In this document: positions 20,934 through 35,796 of the stretch, piece after piece
Layout: each line of letters begins with the position of its first letter
Position numbering within the stretch: the first letter of the stretch is position 1
DNA from: Anomaloglossus baeobatrachus
Taxonomy: Eukaryota; Chordata; Amphibia; Anura; Aromobatidae
DNA: 64,000 nt
Direction: 5' to 3'
Assembly (NCBI RefSeq): GCF_048569485.1
Contig: NC_134357.1
Location: 108,546,744 to 108,610,743, forward strand
The notes under the pieces: generated by a model
What the model was told of the DNA's origin: nothing
What the model saw: the letters and a program-made list of their open reading frames with translations, nothing else
Databases searched by the model: none
Translations under genes and position numbers: made by a program

Positions 20934-23900
20934 TCCTAAACTATATAGGGCAACATTTACTACTCTTTGACAATCTACTTACATTTAGAGATTTCTCAAA
21001 GACACTATACTCCAAAGATATAAAAAAAACCGCCTCTGTCTCCCTTACCCAACCTTTTCCCTCTTTTTCTATCTGTTCTTCATTTCATTTTTTCTATTTT
21101 TTTTACTCTTATAATCTTTTTATATTAAGGTTAAGTCTCCCTTTACCACTTACCCTTCCATTATTTTCCTTGATCCTTCCAAGTTTGCCCCGAATAAGGT
21201 TCTTCTTCCCTAATTTACCCTCCCCAACCTCTCATTCCTTACCCCATAAAAATACTAAATGCTAAATGTATGTGTACTTATTCAGAATGTATTTAAACAA
21301 ACTTATAAATGCAGTTCATTATGTAATATTCGTTTAAATTTAAAGTACAATAAAAATTATTGAAACATCAGAGAAGTTAGCAGGCAGAGTGCAGGAATCT
21401 GAAGTTTTGCCAGATCCTGCTGCTGCCATGAGTCGGCAATGCTTGCAAAAACCTAGCTGCGACAGTATTCCAGCATTTGGTACTGATGCTCAGCCTAAAG
21501 TGTTGCCGCCTTAACTGTTGCTAGGCCACTTCCTATGAAAAGCAGATACCCCTTTAAGATTACATCACAAGGTTTATTTTCAAGGGGTGTTTTATATTTT
21601 TCTATGAACAACAAGGAACATTTATTCAAATATAATCATGTCATCACATTCTGGAACATCAACATTTTGTGTTATCCTATTACTGGTTCAGATGCACATT
21701 TTCTTATCTGAGCTGCTATTCTCATGGTGCAGAACTGTCCTATAATAGTGGGTACTCACCATATATTCAAAGCTTTAAATTACCCGCTTAAATGTATTAT
21801 TCTCTATGTACTGTAAGTTTACCCTCAAAAGAAAGCAGACACCCCATAAAAGAATCGCACCTACCAGACCCCAAATAATTAGAGTTGGCAAGTGAATGGG
21901 CTCTCTCATACAAATCTGCATCACTGTCAGATCCCCCTGGATTCTGCAGCAGATGTCTTCCCTGGTGAGTGGAAGCAGTATCACTCGTGCGGAGTGATAC
22001 TGGTACCCAACCTGTTTGTGAAAGCTGCAATGCAATGCAGCTGGAATGGTAAGGGGACCTAACAGTGACGCAGATCTCTATGTGAGAGTCCATCCACCAT
22101 CGGCACTTACCAACTGTAAATTTTGAGGTCTGGTGAATAATTTTGTTTTTTGTTTCTTTTTGGAGGGGGTCTGCTTTTTTTGGGGGTGTCTGCCTTCTTT
22201 GATGAAGGGTCCTGCTGTATTCTTTAACTTTTTAGCTGCTTGGACACTTCGTAATGCAACCGCAACTAGGGCTTATCTTTGCAGTAGGGCTTATATTTTA
22301 AGCATGCTGGAAAAAGCCCATAAAATCCCACTGGGGCTTATTTTTGGGGTAGGTTTATTTTTTGGGGAAACGGTATCACGAAGGTTGTATTACTACAAAA
22401 TACCTTGAGCATTTACAGCAGAACATCAGGACATTAGTACAACAGGTGAATAGCAGACAATCTGCTCACACCATATAATAATAATAAAATTAGTAATGGA
22501 ATACAAGTTTTGTTTTGTTGTTTTTTTTTACAGAAAACAGTTCTTTACACTGTCACTAATATAATATAAAACCTGCACCAAATATCCTGATATATAGCCA
22601 TTGTAGGGGTAAAATGGTGACATAAATGGTCTCATCATTCTGCACTTTCCCTCATGATTTTCCTTTTCTATTTATTTCCATCTTTATAGGCTGAACGGAA
22701 ATCCCAATGTGGTGATTTGGCGGTTTTTAAAGAACTTGCCCAAAACGTCCTGGATGTACTGGAGCGTCCGCTCCACTCCCTGGAGAACCTGGTAAGGATC
22801 CACCATCTTCTATGTTACATGTCCTTGTTGTTTGATCTTCCCCAGATTACCAGTTATATAGCAGATTTATTATAGTAGAGGCGTCCCTGTCGGCTTCAGG
22901 CAGGCACAGGATATTTTATGACAGCCTGTCTGTGCGGCTCCATCATCTGTGATGCAGAGTTTGCATTTCCGCCCGTTTTGCTCAATCTTTACAATCTTCC
23001 ATCTTGTAAATGCTGCAGTTCTGATAACACAGGTTAATAGAGAGCAGTTGTAGATACAAGTCCCTTATATATTAAGGTGGAGTTACTGGAGGGAGCGGCT
23101 GTGTATAGTAGGTCCAATACTGAAATTATCCAGTAAATCCAGGTTCGGTCCTTCCTGTCTTATGTATACAGTAATTTAGAATTTGTGAAATATATTAATT
23201 GTACATATTATAACCATCAGGAAACAGCAGAAGGTGACTCCGAAGAGGGACAAAACCCAAATATCTCTGACTCTAATGTTAGTCAGCGTGAGATACAAAA
23301 TGATCTGACTGAAGGTAAGCCGGTAATCTAATATGTTACATTCAAATATCGAGATATTATAGAGAACGGCAGAGAATATGGAGATTTACTCTTCATTCGC
23401 TGTATGGGGCTAGTGATGGCTCCAGAAACCCCTATAGACTATAATGGAGGGGGCTCCTGTAATTCTGCTTTTCTGTGCTCTTCTCAGCTCCTACATGTAC
23501 AAAGAGGCTCGTAGGTCCCCAATTATGTAATTGTTCAAGAATTACCACATTTTTCGGATTATAAGACGCACCTTTCCTCTCAAAAATGTGGAATTAAAAT
23601 GAGGGGTGCGTCTTATAATCTAAATGTAGCTTACTGGGGCTGGTGGAGAGGGGTCACAGGAGGCAGGGGAGATGCTGAAGGTGCTGTGGGCTGTGTGGCA
23701 GGGGCCGCCATTCTGAAAATATTGGCGGTGAGGGAAAATGGTGCACGGAGGTGGCGCGTGCACAGATGAGATCTCGACTTGTCATTGAGCCAAGAGCTCC
23801 ATCTGCGCTTGCACCGACTCCGGGCACCATTTGTTTGAAACCCACACCACTGACAGCTTCTGGATGCTCCTCCTGCCTCACTGTGCCCTCAGCGAGCATC

Positions 23901-26900
23901 TGGGACACCCGCTGCATCCCCCGCAGCATCGCCCTCCTCCACCACCACCCCTGCCTTCTGTGACCCCGCTCTACTACTGCTGCAGCCCCCCCTCTTGTAG
24001 GACAGCACAGGATTATAAGACGGACCCCTCCTTTTTTTTCTATAAAGTTGGGGTGCGTCTTATATTCCAGTGCATCTTATAAAACGAAAAGTACAGTAAT
24101 CAGATCCTGAATAATCGCACATTTATGCTGCAGTATATCTATCTATGGATGTGCCATAAATATATACAGTATGACAAGAATACCAAATACCTAGTACTAT
24201 ACCGTTTACAGAGGTCTTCTCATTGCCTTCATTATATGGATGTGTTATATATTACATATTAATCTAGCCTAATACATGACGTCTCTTCATTGTTTTGTCA
24301 TTATTTTAGATATAACTGTGCCGGCAATTACTGATGGTGGAATATGTGAGACACCAGAGAGCCACGAATCTGCCAATGTAAGTATCAGGGAAAACATCTG
24401 TATATTATCAGATAACGGCGTATGAATTAGACATAAAATATTATACCCCATATTGCAATGGGATATTCCTGTTCTTATGTAGATCAGATCTATTGTCTGT
24501 GATGATGGCATTAGTATTCCTGTCCCCTCTGAGTGATGCCCCTTATCATCCCCTGCAGTACAATGATATCTGTGTATAGGGGATATCCTCTTATTAGTGT
24601 CTGTGGAGGGTTTGACTTGTATCACATTCATTTGCTGCAGTGTAATCAGTGGGTACATAACATAGAGGAGAAGTTCCTGCATCTGGAGCTTTTATTATCC
24701 TGCATCTTCTATGTCTTATTGCTATTTCTTATTATTTCTAGGCCTTGATCAGATCATCGAACTCAGGGAGAAATCCTTCTAAAACTGACTTTAAACAGAT
24801 CAAACTGATCAGCAGTGGAGCTTATGGGTGAGTTTTATTTTGACATAATATACATTTCATAGTACTCCTGATGACAATGCCTCTGTCTCTGTGCCCTGTC
24901 CATACAATATGACCATAAGGAAATTATATGAGTCCTCATTATTGTCCAGCGGATCTGGCAAAATTCTAATTTGCCGGTTCATGCAGTCTTTCCAAGGAAA
25001 TACGATTCAAAAAGAAGTTACTCTCTGGAAATGTATTGTCCATTATTGGGTTCTAGGGTTTCACCAGAACCTAGAGCCTACAAAACGTAAAATGTTGAAC
25101 ATGAAAGACACACTTATACTCACCTTTTTGTTCACCTCTCTGACCCCTCCACATCTCATTGTTACCGGTTAGGTCCTCACAGCATCTTCAGATCACCACT
25201 GCTCATACTGGGCCAGATCTTCTGGCTTTGAGGTGGCCCAGGAGGGTTATGTGCAGGTGAACAAAGGGTAACAATTAGAGTTGAGCAGACTGGCAATAAT
25301 CCGGGTCCGGCGGATCAGTGGCGGGTTGACAAAGAAGTCCGGATCCAATCCGGAATCCGGACCTATATATGTCAATGAGGAACGGAATCCGGAGACGAGA
25401 GAGAGAGAGAGGGATAGAGAGAGAGAAAGAGAGAGAGTGGGAGAGGGAGGGAGAGAGAGAGAGAGAATCCGGATCGTGCAGCCAGATTCCCGCGTCCGGG
25501 TCAGACCCGGATCGGACGCTGAAACCGCGCGGGTCCGGATTTTTACAGTTCGGGTCCGCTCAACACTAGTCACAATATCAAGACACTGTGACCTTTCATG
25601 TGCTTTCACAGAGTCCTCCCAGGCCTCATCATTTCTGGAAGAGCCGTCCCAGCCTAAGACACTTTTGGATTTAAGATCTAGCAGCAGATATTTGAACATC
25701 CGTGGAAAGGACCAGATGGTTGAGTTGGAGGGGCTGGAGAGGAGAATATAAGAATATGTTTCGTTTCTAACAATTTTATGGCCTTATAAGGTTTAGAAAA
25801 TAGTGGCCAATGCTCGCCATTTTGCCAAGCCGTAGGGAAGCAAATTACAAAAAATTGCCATTTTGGCGAATGTGGATCTTTGTAAAATTTGAGTTAAATC
25901 CTTTTTCATTATAATTATTTTGCTCATTTATACTGTCCTCACCTAACTGTAATTATTCAGGTCAATTAAGATGTGACATAGAAGATCAGTGATGTAATGT
26001 TATTTCATGGTTTTCTATATGCAATTATAGTGATGGCCATACATTTAGTATTAACAATTAGTACAGAAGATGATTTGATGAAGTTTATAGAGAGACTGTT
26101 AGTAAGAATTCATTCTAAATCATGGATTTTCCTCCTCTACAGAGCCGTCCACTTAGTGCGCCATAATGACACAAATAAGATGTTCGCTATGAAGAAGCTG
26201 AACAAGCAGAACCTGAAAGATAAAACAAGACTTGATCGGGCCTTTCTAGAGAGGGACATCCTAACATTTTCGGATTGTCCCTTTGTGGCCTCCATGTTGT
26301 GCTCCTTTCCAAGTAACCGTCATCTGTGTATGGTCATGGAGTATGCAGCAGGTAGGTTATATCCATTGTATCTACATGTGTAGCTAAATAAAATAGAATA
26401 TCATCAAAAAGTTAATTTATTTCAGTAATTCAATACAAAAAGGAAAACACATATATTTTATTTTTGAATGGCCTTTTCTTAACAATCCTATCAAGGCTGT
26501 GGTTATCCCAGTTGCTCTACCACACTTTTTCCTTCCACTCAACTTTCCATTAGTATGCATGGATACAGCACTCTGTAACCAGCCAGCTTCTTTAGCAATG
26601 ACCTTTTGTAGCTTACCCTCCTTGTGGAGTGTGTCAATGACTGCCTTCTGGACATCTATCAAGTCAGCAGTCTTCCTAATGATTGTGTAGCCTACAGAAC
26701 CAGACTAAGGCAGGCTTTGCACACTACGACATCGCAGGTGCGATGTCGGTGGGGTCAAATTGAAAATGACGTACTTCCAGCATCGCATGCGACATCGTAG
26801 TGTGTACAGGTTCGATGATACGATTAACGAGCGCAAAAGCGTCATAATCGTATCATCGGTACAGCGTCGGCGTAATCCATAATTACGCTGACGCGACGGT

Positions 26901-29900
26901 CCGATGTTGTTCATCGCTACTGCGGCAGCACACATCGCTGTGTGTGAAGTCGCAGGAGCGAGGAATATCTCCTACCGGCGTCTCCGAGGCTTCCGTAGGA
27001 TATGCGGAAGGAAGGAGGTGGGCGGGATGTTTACATCCCGCTCATATCCGCCCCTCTGCTCCTATTGGCCGCCTGCCGTGTGACGTCGCTGTGACGCCGC
27101 ACGACCTGCCCCCTTAATAAGGAGGTGGGTCGCCGGCCAGAGCGACGTCCCAGGACAGGCGAGTCCATGTGAAGCTGCCATAGCGATAATGTTCGCTGCG
27201 GCAACTATCACAAGGATATCGCAGCTGCAACGGGGGCGGGGACTATTGCGCTCGGCAACGCAGCATCGACTTGCGATGTCGCAGCGTGCAAAGTACCGCT
27301 AAGAGTCTATTTTAAACACTTAGGAAGCCTTTGCAGGTGTTTTGTGGTAATTATTCTAATTTTCTGAGAAAATGACTTATGGGTTTTCATTGGCTGAAGC
27401 CATAATCGTCAACATTAACATAAATAAACACTAGAATTAGATCACACTGTTTGTAATTACGCTATATAATATATGTGTTTCTCTTTTTGCATTGAATTAC
27501 TGAAATCTCTGTGAAATCTCTGATATATGTCCTCAGTCAGCATGGCAGAAATTTCCACTGTGGATAAAATGAGGATTTGACTTAATTTTAACAGTTTGTA
27601 TAGATGAACATTTCACAGAAGAATGGATAAGAGGCTTGTAGATGAAGCCCGGCTCTGTCTTTTTGTATAGGGTCACATTATACAATATATTAAGCAAATC
27701 CACAATTGTGCCAAAACTGCACAAATACATGCAATGAAACATCTCATATAAAAACATGGATCTCTATTAGTCACATAGAATAAATAGTAACTCATTAAAT
27801 AAAATAGACACTACTTTGGCCAAAAAAGTATGAGATAACCAATAAATAAGCTAAATAAATATATAATAGAAGGTGTCAGCAAGCTCATAGCATGGTATAA
27901 TATAATCTTTTGAGGTTAATACATAACAATAGCTATATTTAGGAATAAAAGTGCATACTTGTACTTCGGCTGCACAGCTGAAGCAATGGTTGAGGGACCA
28001 CTGTGGTGCAGAGTAAAACTATGGTACACAAGACGAGGTGGCAGAAACTAGGGTGAAGCTTTATTTACAGGCAGGGGAGAAGCAGTAGGAAAAGCAAATA
28101 GGGGTATACAATGTGGGAACAGTAAAGTTCAACAAGCTTCAGATTCTAGCTATAGTGTACAATAGTGCGTCGCCCCAATTATTACAAACACAGATAGGCA
28201 GCATACAAGACAGGCAAAGTATGTTAGAAACTGCACTAAACTACGACCTAGCAGTCGTCTGCTATTGGGGCTGCGTGGATGCCACGCTCTGGCTATTGAG
28301 GCCTACACTACGCCCTACTAAGTGCACACACTGATTGAAACTCATAGTACCGCTGAGGGGGAAATCACTCCTGGGGGTTTGGTTCCATAATATTTGTTGG
28401 TGCACACTTTTTCCAGCAGGGCAGGTAGAAGCTTCTCTTCTGACACGGGACAGGAATCTCTGGACTCTGCCAGTATGCATGTTTTCCTCGGTTAGGAGTC
28501 ACTGGCCTTGGGAGCATCTTCTCCTCGGTTCTGTACTCTCCCAACAGTGACCAGGGGTCTCTAATGGTCCGGATTGCGGTAAATGTCTCGGAGCCGGCGC
28601 TGTACCTCTTCCGACACCGTGGTACCCAGACTCCACACAGGCAGCGTCTCTTTCTGCACACACACACAGGCACAACTTGTCCTGTCCATCCCTAAGCTCT
28701 TCTCACTCTCCTCTGTTAGGTTAGTACAAAAGCTCTCAGTTCAGAAGGAAGGCTCCTGTTGAACCAGCCAGTCCATGTGACAGGAGCGCCAGCTGCACCG
28801 GCCAGTCCATAGGACAGGAACAGGGCAGCACTGTCTCTTAAAGGTGACGCGCTTTCTACTGTTCATAGGGGCAGTTCCCCAGCAATGAGTGTTTTGCACC
28901 TCTTCATCAGAATATATTCTACCATGTTATGAGACTGCAGACACGGTCCATGAATTACAGTCAGGGCCAGAAATATTTGGACAGTGACACAAGATTTGTT
29001 ATTTTAGCTGTTTACAAAAACATGTTCAGAAATACAATTATATATATAATATGGGCTGAAAGTGCACACTCCCAGCTGCAATATGAGAGTTTTCACATCC
29101 AAATCGGAGAAAGGGTTTAGGAATCATAGCTCTGTAATGCATAGCCTCCTCTTTTTCAAGGGACCAAAAGTAATTGGACAAGGGACTCTAAGGGCTGCAA
29201 TTAACTCTGAAGGCGTCTCCCTCGTTAACCTGTAATCAATGAAGTAGTTAAAAGGTCTGGGGTTGATTAAAGGTGTGTGGTTTTGCATTTGGAAGCTGTT
29301 GCTGTGACCAGACAATATGCGGTCTAAGGAACTCTCAATTGAGGTGAAGCAGAACATCCTGAGGCTCAAAAAAAAAAAAATCCATCAGAGAGATAGCAGA
29401 CATGCTTGGAGTAGCAAAATCAACAGTCGGGTACATTCTGAGAAAAAAGGAATTGACTGGTGAGCTTGGGAACTCAAAAAGGCCTTGGCGTCCACGGATG
29501 ACAACAGTGGTGGATGATCGCCGCATACTTTCTTTGGTGAAGAAGAACCCGTTCACAACATCAACTGAAGTCCAGAACACTCTCAGTGAAGTAGGTGTAT
29601 CTGTCTCTAAGTCAACAGTAAAGAGAAGACTCCATGAAAGTAAATACAAAGGGTTCATATCTAGATGCAAACCATTCATCAATTCCAAAAATAGACAGGC
29701 CAGAGTTAAATTTGCTGAAAAACACCTCATGAAGCCAGCTCAGTTCTGGAAAAGTATTCTATGGACAGATGAGACAAAGATCAACCTGTACCAGAATGAT
29801 GGGAAGAAAAAAGTTTGGAGAAGAAAGGGAACGGCACATGATCCAAGGCACACCACATCCTCTGTAAAACATGGTGGAGGCAACGTGATGGCATGGGCAT

Positions 29901-32900
29901 GCACTGGGTCACTTGTGTTTATTGATGACATAACAGCAGACAAGAGTAGCCGGATGAATTCTGAAGTGTACCGGGATATACTTTCAGCCTAGATTCGGCC
30001 AAATGCCGCAAAGTTGATCGGACGGCGCTTCATAGTACATATGGACAATGACCCAAAGCATACAGCCAAAGCTACCCAGGAGTTCATGAGTGCAAAAAAG
30101 TGGAACATTCTGCAATGGCCAAGTCAATCACCAGATCTTAACCCAATTAAGCATGCATTTCACTTGCTCAAATCCAGACTTAAGACGGAAAGACCCACAA
30201 ACAAGCAAGACCTGAAGGCTGCGGCTGTAAAGGCCTGGCAAAGCATTAAGAAGGAGGAAACCCAGCGTTTGGTGATGTCCATGGGTTCCAGACTTAAGGC
30301 AGTGATTGCCTCCAAAGGATTCGCAACAAAATATTGAAAATAAAAATATTTTGTTTGGGTTTGGTTTATTTGTCCAATTACTTTTGACCTCCTAAAATGT
30401 GGAGTGTTTGTAAAGAAATGTGTACAATTCCTACAATTTCTATCAGATATTTTTGTTCAAACCTTCAAATTAAATGTTACAATCTGCACTTGAATTCTGT
30501 TGTAGAGGTTTCATTTCAAATCCAATGTGGTGGCATGCAGAGCCCAACTCGCGAAAATTGTGTCACTGTCCAAATATTTCTGGACCTAACTATGTATTTA
30601 TGTAGCTTATTGTAAGATCCATAGTGTATAGCTTATACTTTTTTGGCAATAGTAGTGTTCCTTTTTTTGTATGAGAAACCTTGTTATTTTTCACTATTTA
30701 GTCCATCTGACGAATAATGATTTATATTTTTAAAAGGTGCTATAATAATAGTAAAAAATAATAATATTTTTATATGAGATGTTATTTCATTGAATTTATT
30801 TGTGCAGCTTTTTGCACATTTTTGTTTTTGCTTTATAGACTTTTACTGTAGTTGCAGATACTATTCTTGTATACTCTTATATGGGTTTTTTTTTGCATTA
30901 TCATACAATATATCTCGGTGTATGACATCCTGACCCAATGTCTCTGCTTATTTCTTACACTCATCATGCAATTTACATTATAATAAACCCTTTCCTGCCA
31001 TATTTTTTCTGCTGTAGGAGGAGACTGCGACAGTCTTATGAACATCTATGGGCCTTTACCTGTACCCTTGGCCCGTAAGTACATTGCGGAAACGGTTGTA
31101 GCTGTGGAATACCTGCATAGCTATGGCGTGGTGCACAGAGACCTGAAGCCTAGCAAGTAAGTGAACCCTATAGTATAAAAAAGGTGAAGAAAGTTAGAAA
31201 TTGTCTTAAAGTCTAAGGCTTATTACTTGGGGCTGACACCATCTTTTTTTTACAGCCTCCTGGTAACATCAACTGGTCATATTAAAGTTACCGATTTTGG
31301 GCTTTCAAAACTCTGCCTCATGAGACCAACATCAAAGATCTACAAGTCTCCGATTGAGGACATCACCAGAGAGTTCCATGATAATGAGGTAGGCAGGAGA
31401 TGGAGCTCGTTCTTCACTGATCTCATCTATTTCTCCTTCTTTGATATTTTCTCATCTAAAAAATATTTGCACTCATGTTATTTGTCACTAATATTTTCAC
31501 TGACCATCATCTGATTCATCTGTTGGTTTCCAGATTCATGGCTCCCCTGATTACATAGCCCCAGAAGTCATCTTACAGGAAGGCTATGGAAGACCTGTTG
31601 ACTGGTGGTCAATTGGAATCATCTTATATAAATTTCTTAAAGGACGTGTACCATTTCGTGGTCACTCCCGACATGAGACATTTTGCATGATTGTCATGGG
31701 TAAGTGAATAATCTGAATACTGTGTGATTTCATTGTTATTTGATAAGATTGGTTCTCTGGTTTAATAGTTCTTTTGTTAATGGAATAAATTGTTGCCTTA
31801 ATAAAGTAAATGAAGAGATTTAATATTCTGTTATATTTGATTTTTATATTACAGATGACATACCTTGGAAATTTAATAATTCATCTCTTCTACCTGATGC
31901 TCAGGACATCATCACTGAGCTGCTAAGGAAAAATCCTGCACATAGACTTGGGACAGGTAATGTATAATAGTATTAATAATGAAGTATTACTAGGGATGAG
32001 CGAACCCGAACTGTAATGCTTGGTGTTTATACCGAACACCACGTGTCCGATGCTAAACACTGAGCACAGACTCAGTGACTCGGCCGGTATGAGGGCTGAA
32101 TCATGGGCCGTGGCGCCACTTTGCATAGCTGTCCAAAAATAAATGCTTAGGATTCCCAGGTTAGACACTGAGCAGCATGGGTGACCAACTTCAATTGTAA
32201 AAGGCTGGGACTGGCAATAGCAAATCAAGCTGGTGTACATGTGGCTTGATTCATCCCCTTGAAAACGAGCAAAGCAGTATGAACTTCAATAAGTCAACTT
32301 CTTGCTCTGTGGGGGACATCGGGCAATCTTGGCTGTGTGGGACAACTGTTTGTAGAGGCTTTGTTGAAGGCTACGTTTTAAACTTACATTCTGTGGTTAA
32401 ACTTTAGCAATCTTGGCTGTGTGGTGCAACTGATTAAATAGGCTTTGTAGTGGCCTCAATTTGAAATTTACACTCATTGGTTACATTGGCAATCTTGACT
32501 GTGTGGTGAACTGGGAATACTGGCTATATAGGAGAAATTGGTTAGACTTACTGATCTGTGGGGGAAGTCTGGCAGTCTTAACTGTGTGGGTGAACTGTGG
32601 ATGCACTGGGAATATTTTTTTTTAAATTGTTGGTCTGGAGAATCTCCAAAATCCATCTCTGTGGGGTTACTGAACATTTGGGTTTCATCATTTACTTGCT
32701 ATGTAACCATAATTACTGGGTGACATAAGCCCTTTTAAACAATTTACCTATCCAAATTTGTTTGCAGTGCAGTTGGCATGCTCTTACCCCCATTCAGGTT
32801 TAAGCCTCCTAGCCCTTACTACAGCCCGAACGTGGGCTCCCCATTGAGTTGTATCGGGTTCGTTGTTAGGTATCACGTTCACTCGCCGATCCCAATTTTT

Positions 32901-35712
32901 TTTCCTCCCGTGTTGGTTCACCGAACATGAATATCCACAGGTTCGCTCATCTTATTACACCTATGTGTCCAAATCTTCATGAGGATCAGCACTGAGGTTC
33001 TGTACTCTACCTGTCTGTCCTTTCCCCATTCTTCATGATATGACTTTCAGTATATGTCCTTGACTTTATGAAGCCGTCTCTCTGACAATTTTTGTATCAC
33101 TCATTATTGTCTTTCTTTTCCAGGAGGAGCAAGAGAGATCAAGAGTCATCCATTCCTGTCTAACATAGACTTTAATAATCTTCTAAGTAAGGAGCCGCAG
33201 TTCGTTCCTGATTTTGAGTCAGAAGAGGACACCGGCTACTTTGACAGTAAGTAGAATTAGACGTCATCTGCAGAAAGCTGCTGTTTGTCTGGTCTTTCAT
33301 TTTATGTGACAATCAGTCCTCATCATTATTAGTGATAAAATGCTGACTGTCCGTGACTGGGTCTTATACTAATAATCTCTAATAACACTTGTACTTACAG
33401 CTCGATGCAGCAGATACCAACATAATGATTCAGATGAGGAGGACCAAAGTGAGGACAATGACTGGCCAGAAAGCCAAAACTTTGTGTCATCTTCTGTAAG
33501 GCTTTCTAAAGTAAGTGTGTGATCGGTAAGCTCCATAAAACCTATAATTAAAATTGAGAAAATACTAATGTTTTATTTTTCTCTCTGTTTTAGCTCTGTT
33601 CCAATAATACCACAATGATGAACAATGAAGAAGCCGAGTCACCTCCAGGGTACTCCCCAGAAAGTGCAGAACACTCAGACATGTGAGTAGATTATTATTC
33701 TTATTATTATGGGGTTCACATCTGATATATGTTCAGAACACTAAATGCAAGAGGAGTGTAACTCAATACTAAATCCAGCATCCATCACCCATCACTGCTG
33801 ATCGCTGTGGTTCTGGCTTATGATAACGCTGCTGATAAAAGTTTATTATTCAGACCAGCCATTTATTTCCAGTTCATTACAAGCCAATAGTGATTCTCCA
33901 TTCTTGCTGGTAGAAAGGGGTCCTGAGTATGGCATACCCTCCATATTATCCTAATGTCCTAACGGGCCTTGCAGACAGGTATTCTTCCCTTTTGTATTAT
34001 TTTCACTTGTAATTTATACGCTTTTTTTCTACCAAACAGGCAGAAAGAATCTTCTTCTAAATCTGATAGTGAGAATCAGTATTCTACTGCTAAAGGCAGC
34101 AAATCACCCCCATTTTCTGGTATGTATTGGTCTATATAGGCAATCCTATTATAGGCTGCCATGAAAAAGTGTAATGTGAATGGCACAAACTCTCAGAAAA
34201 CTGCTACATTTTAATACCTATAAAACAATGAACAGTCCAGCACTTCATTGTGTAAAAATCCTCACTCTTTATATTATGCATTAAAGTTATAAGGAGCCAT
34301 TTATTTTTCTGTCAACTGGTCCTGAATACTGCACCCATGGCTCCACATGGGCCTATACTGATCCTCTTTATGTCCTTACTGAGGACTGGTATTACACAAA
34401 GTGGGACCGTGGGCAAAAATTAAAAGTGGGGCCCCAACTACCAATGTATTGCACCATCTCACACAAACAATTAAGTTATATTTACAGAATCCGATGTTAG
34501 ACCTTTAAACGAGCGCGATCGACTATAGTAATGTCATCCAGTGCTTGTGTATAAGCCTCCTCACACAGGCTGACAAAGAACGATGGGGTTAGACTCATCA
34601 CTAATAGATCTTTATGTGCCCATGCAGATCATGTTATCGGCAGCATATCGCCTGTTTACACTGGACAATGTGCTGCCTAGAACAATGGTCCTGATTCATT
34701 AAGACCGGGGCTATGCATGCCTGTCTTAATAAATGAAGCCACTGCAGTAACATTCACCCAATTCATGTTTGTTAGAAAGCGCACACCGCATAATGAATTA
34801 AGAGTCTTTCAATCCCGTGCGTCTCCAGCACAAATGTACATAAACACACATCACACACGTACATACACAGAGAACATACACATTATATCTAATATATAAA
34901 GCTGAATGTGTGTATGTGTGTATGTCCGGGATTGGCATCTGCACCGTTGCAGCTACAGCCCCAAAATTTTGCACGCTCACACTTCTGGACCCCGAGAGCG
35001 TCATAGGCTATATTTTGAGGGGAAATTTTAACCGCGCGCTTTACAGTTATTCACCAAAAAACCTGCCTCCATTAAAGCGAATGGAGCTGGGAGCCACAGT
35101 GCAGCCAGAACTTCAGAAGAATGCGCAGCTAAGCCCTTAAATGGAATGTTGGCGTGTCACAATGCAGCCAGGGAAAGAGATAGACAGGGAAAGAGGCAGA
35201 CACAGACAGGGTAAGAAACAGACATAGACAGGGTAAGAAACAGACATAGACAGGTTAAGAGACAGACACAAAGAGACAGACACAGACAAAGAGACAGACT
35301 GACAGGGAAAGCGACAGACAGGGAAAGAGAGGGAAAGAGACAGACAGGGTAAGAGACAGATAAAGACAGGTAAAGAGACAGACAAAGAGACAGACACAGG
35401 GAAAGAGACAGACAGGGAAAGAGAGGGAAAGAGACAGACAGGGAAAGTGACAGATAGACAGACAGGGAAAGAGATAGATAGACAGACAGGGAAAGAGATT
35501 GAGACAGACGGAGAAAGAGACAGAGACAGTCAGAGACAGACAGGGAAAGACAGACAGACAAAGAGATAGACAGAGAGATACATACAGAGGGGGAGACAGA
35601 CAGAGAATGGGAGAGAAACAAAAAGACAGTTACAATCCCGGGAATGTTAATACATTCTATTTTGTTAACAACAATTATTAACCCGGGCGAAGCCGGGTAG
35701 TACAGCTAGTAG

Positions 35713-35796
<84 letters not shown>

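Noticed and set aside
31074-31080. CGTAAGT in exon 7 as a donor site
   Set aside because: Using it would delete the [21 protein letters not shown] segment with the catalytic loop; the downstream donor at 31157 restores frame and MAST homology.
33496-33501. GTAAGG inside exon 12 as an alternative donor
   Set aside because: The later donor at 33511 keeps the MAST-like ending and phase 0; the early one would change the phase to exon 13.
35137-35621. Long Ser/Leu-rich and Arg/Asp-rich frames
   Set aside because: They are translations of the GACA-type minisatellite inside the Helitron.
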